From: Hyphomicrobiales bacterium
GTDB lineage: Bacteria; Pseudomonadota; Alphaproteobacteria; Rhizobiales; Rhizobiaceae
Assembly (NCBI GenBank): GCA_900472295.1
Contig: UCIA01000032.1
Location: 124,001-188,000 of the forward strand
Direction: 5' to 3'
Length of the DNA: 64,000 bases
Part shown: positions 63,682-64,000 of the stretch, one piece after another
Layout of the letters: the number at the start of each line of letters is the position of its first letter
Numbering within the stretch: the first letter of the stretch is position 1
Program-made: the position numbers and the translations under genes
The notes under the pieces: generated by a model
What the model saw: the letters and a program-made list of their open reading frames with translations, nothing else
Database searches by the model: none
Told to the model about the DNA's origin: nothing

Positions 63682-64000
63682 GTGGCACAATGGGGAAGAG
63701 GCTCGACCGCCGCCGTTCCAGGCGAGGTCGTGCGGACAAAGCTCGGCAAACGTTCGGTTATACTTGCGCTGGCCGCCTTCGCTGCCGGGGCGGTTGCAAT
63801 CGCGATCATGGTGGCGATGCCGAGCGACGCATCGGAACTCGCCCAGAACATCGGGACGGGGTTCTTCATGGTGGTGTTTCTGCTCGCAGCGCCGGTGGCG
63901 CATGTCACCGGCATGGTCTTCGGTGTGATGGCGCTGGCGCGCTCCAACGACAATCGCGCGCTTGGCCTGCTGGGGATTGTTCTCAACGGCTTGTCGCTGG
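63682..64000 (+). CDS. small membrane protein, 3' end cut by the window edge
   Basis: 106 codons are visible to the window end, starting at GTG 63682 with AAGGGGG five bases ahead. After a hydrophilic N-terminus (about 25 residues) come hydrophobic segments around residues 26-45, 55-80 and 90-106. No family is recognised. It could belong to the DUF192-hydrolase operon, 21 bases upstream. Confidence 0.6.
   Translation, partial: MAQWGRGSTAAVPGEVVRTKLGKRSVILALAAFAAGAVAIAIMVAMPSDASELAQNIGTGFFMVVFLLAAPVAHVTGMVFGVMALARSNDNRALGLLGIVLNGLSL

Overview
The window looks like chromosome from a rhizobial alphaproteobacterium, most likely Mesorhizobium or a close Phyllobacteriaceae relative. The grounds are high GC, the local orders topA-rnr-DUF983-NUDIX and recG/sdhE/mfd, a small SyrA/ExoX-type exopolysaccharide repressor, DUF982 and DUF2188 proteins, an Omp25-like porin, and dispersed palindromic intergenic repeats of a rhizobial type. 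This assignment rests on recognised families and gene order, not on a database search. I see no insertion sequence, prophage, CRISPR array, rRNA, or nod/nif/fix cluster. One tRNA gene (Leu, anticodon TAA) is present.

Layout. 1-6.2 kb (minus): NUDIX hydrolase, DUF983, rnr, topA. 6.5-8.7 kb: secreted repeat protein, ccdA, and a SyrA-like gene behind a perfect FNR/FixK-type box. 8.9-12.7 kb: glmU and glmS (UDP-GlcNAc supply). 12.7-16.1 kb: a higBA toxin-antitoxin module with two palindromic operators, then small exported proteins including an Ivy-like and an LprI-like putative lysozyme inhibitor. 16.3-24.9 kb: DUF502, recG, sdhE, mfd and class II DAHP synthase. 25-31 kb: membrane protein, RES-Xre toxin-antitoxin pair, diguanylate cyclase, GFA protein, DgkA, hemerythrin-like protein, DedA and DUF1003. 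31-38 kb: Tag-like glycosylase, nadE, SPFH protein, NAD-kinase-like protein, GNAT, and an ABC exporter behind a hairpin-rich leader. 38-41 kb: GFA protein, an ArsR-SRPBCC operon with a textbook operator, ParDE-like toxin-antitoxin genes, NUDIX, gpt. 41.6-48 kb: stress protein, CinA-type protein, hydrolase, small DUF proteins, Old Yellow Enzyme, nudK, and a small insert flanked by a duplicated nudK 3' end. 48-64 kb: an aromatic/histidine ammonia-lyase homologue without the MIO-forming Ala-Ser-Gly, tRNA-Leu, porin, hydrolases, adenine deaminase, two tandem lipoprotein hydrolases, a degenerate M24 peptidase-fold protein, a glycosyltransferase-like protein, threonine dehydratase, DUF1697, DUF2218, glyoxalase, a double cold-shock protein, DUF192, a hydrolase and a truncated membrane protein.

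Most of the window is housekeeping: DNA topology and repair (topA, recG, mfd, tag), RNA decay (rnr), cell-wall precursors (glmU, glmS), NAD supply (nadE), purine salvage (gpt, ade) and amino-acid metabolism (DAHP synthase, ilvA). The accessory interest lies in three toxin-antitoxin modules within about 27.5 kb, the secreted-protein cluster, the MIO-less ammonia-lyase homologue, the nadE/SPFH/NAD-kinase-like neighbourhood and the degenerate M24 protein. Start codons were chosen from ribosome-binding sites, family N-termini and overlaps, and often differ from the longest possible reading frame.
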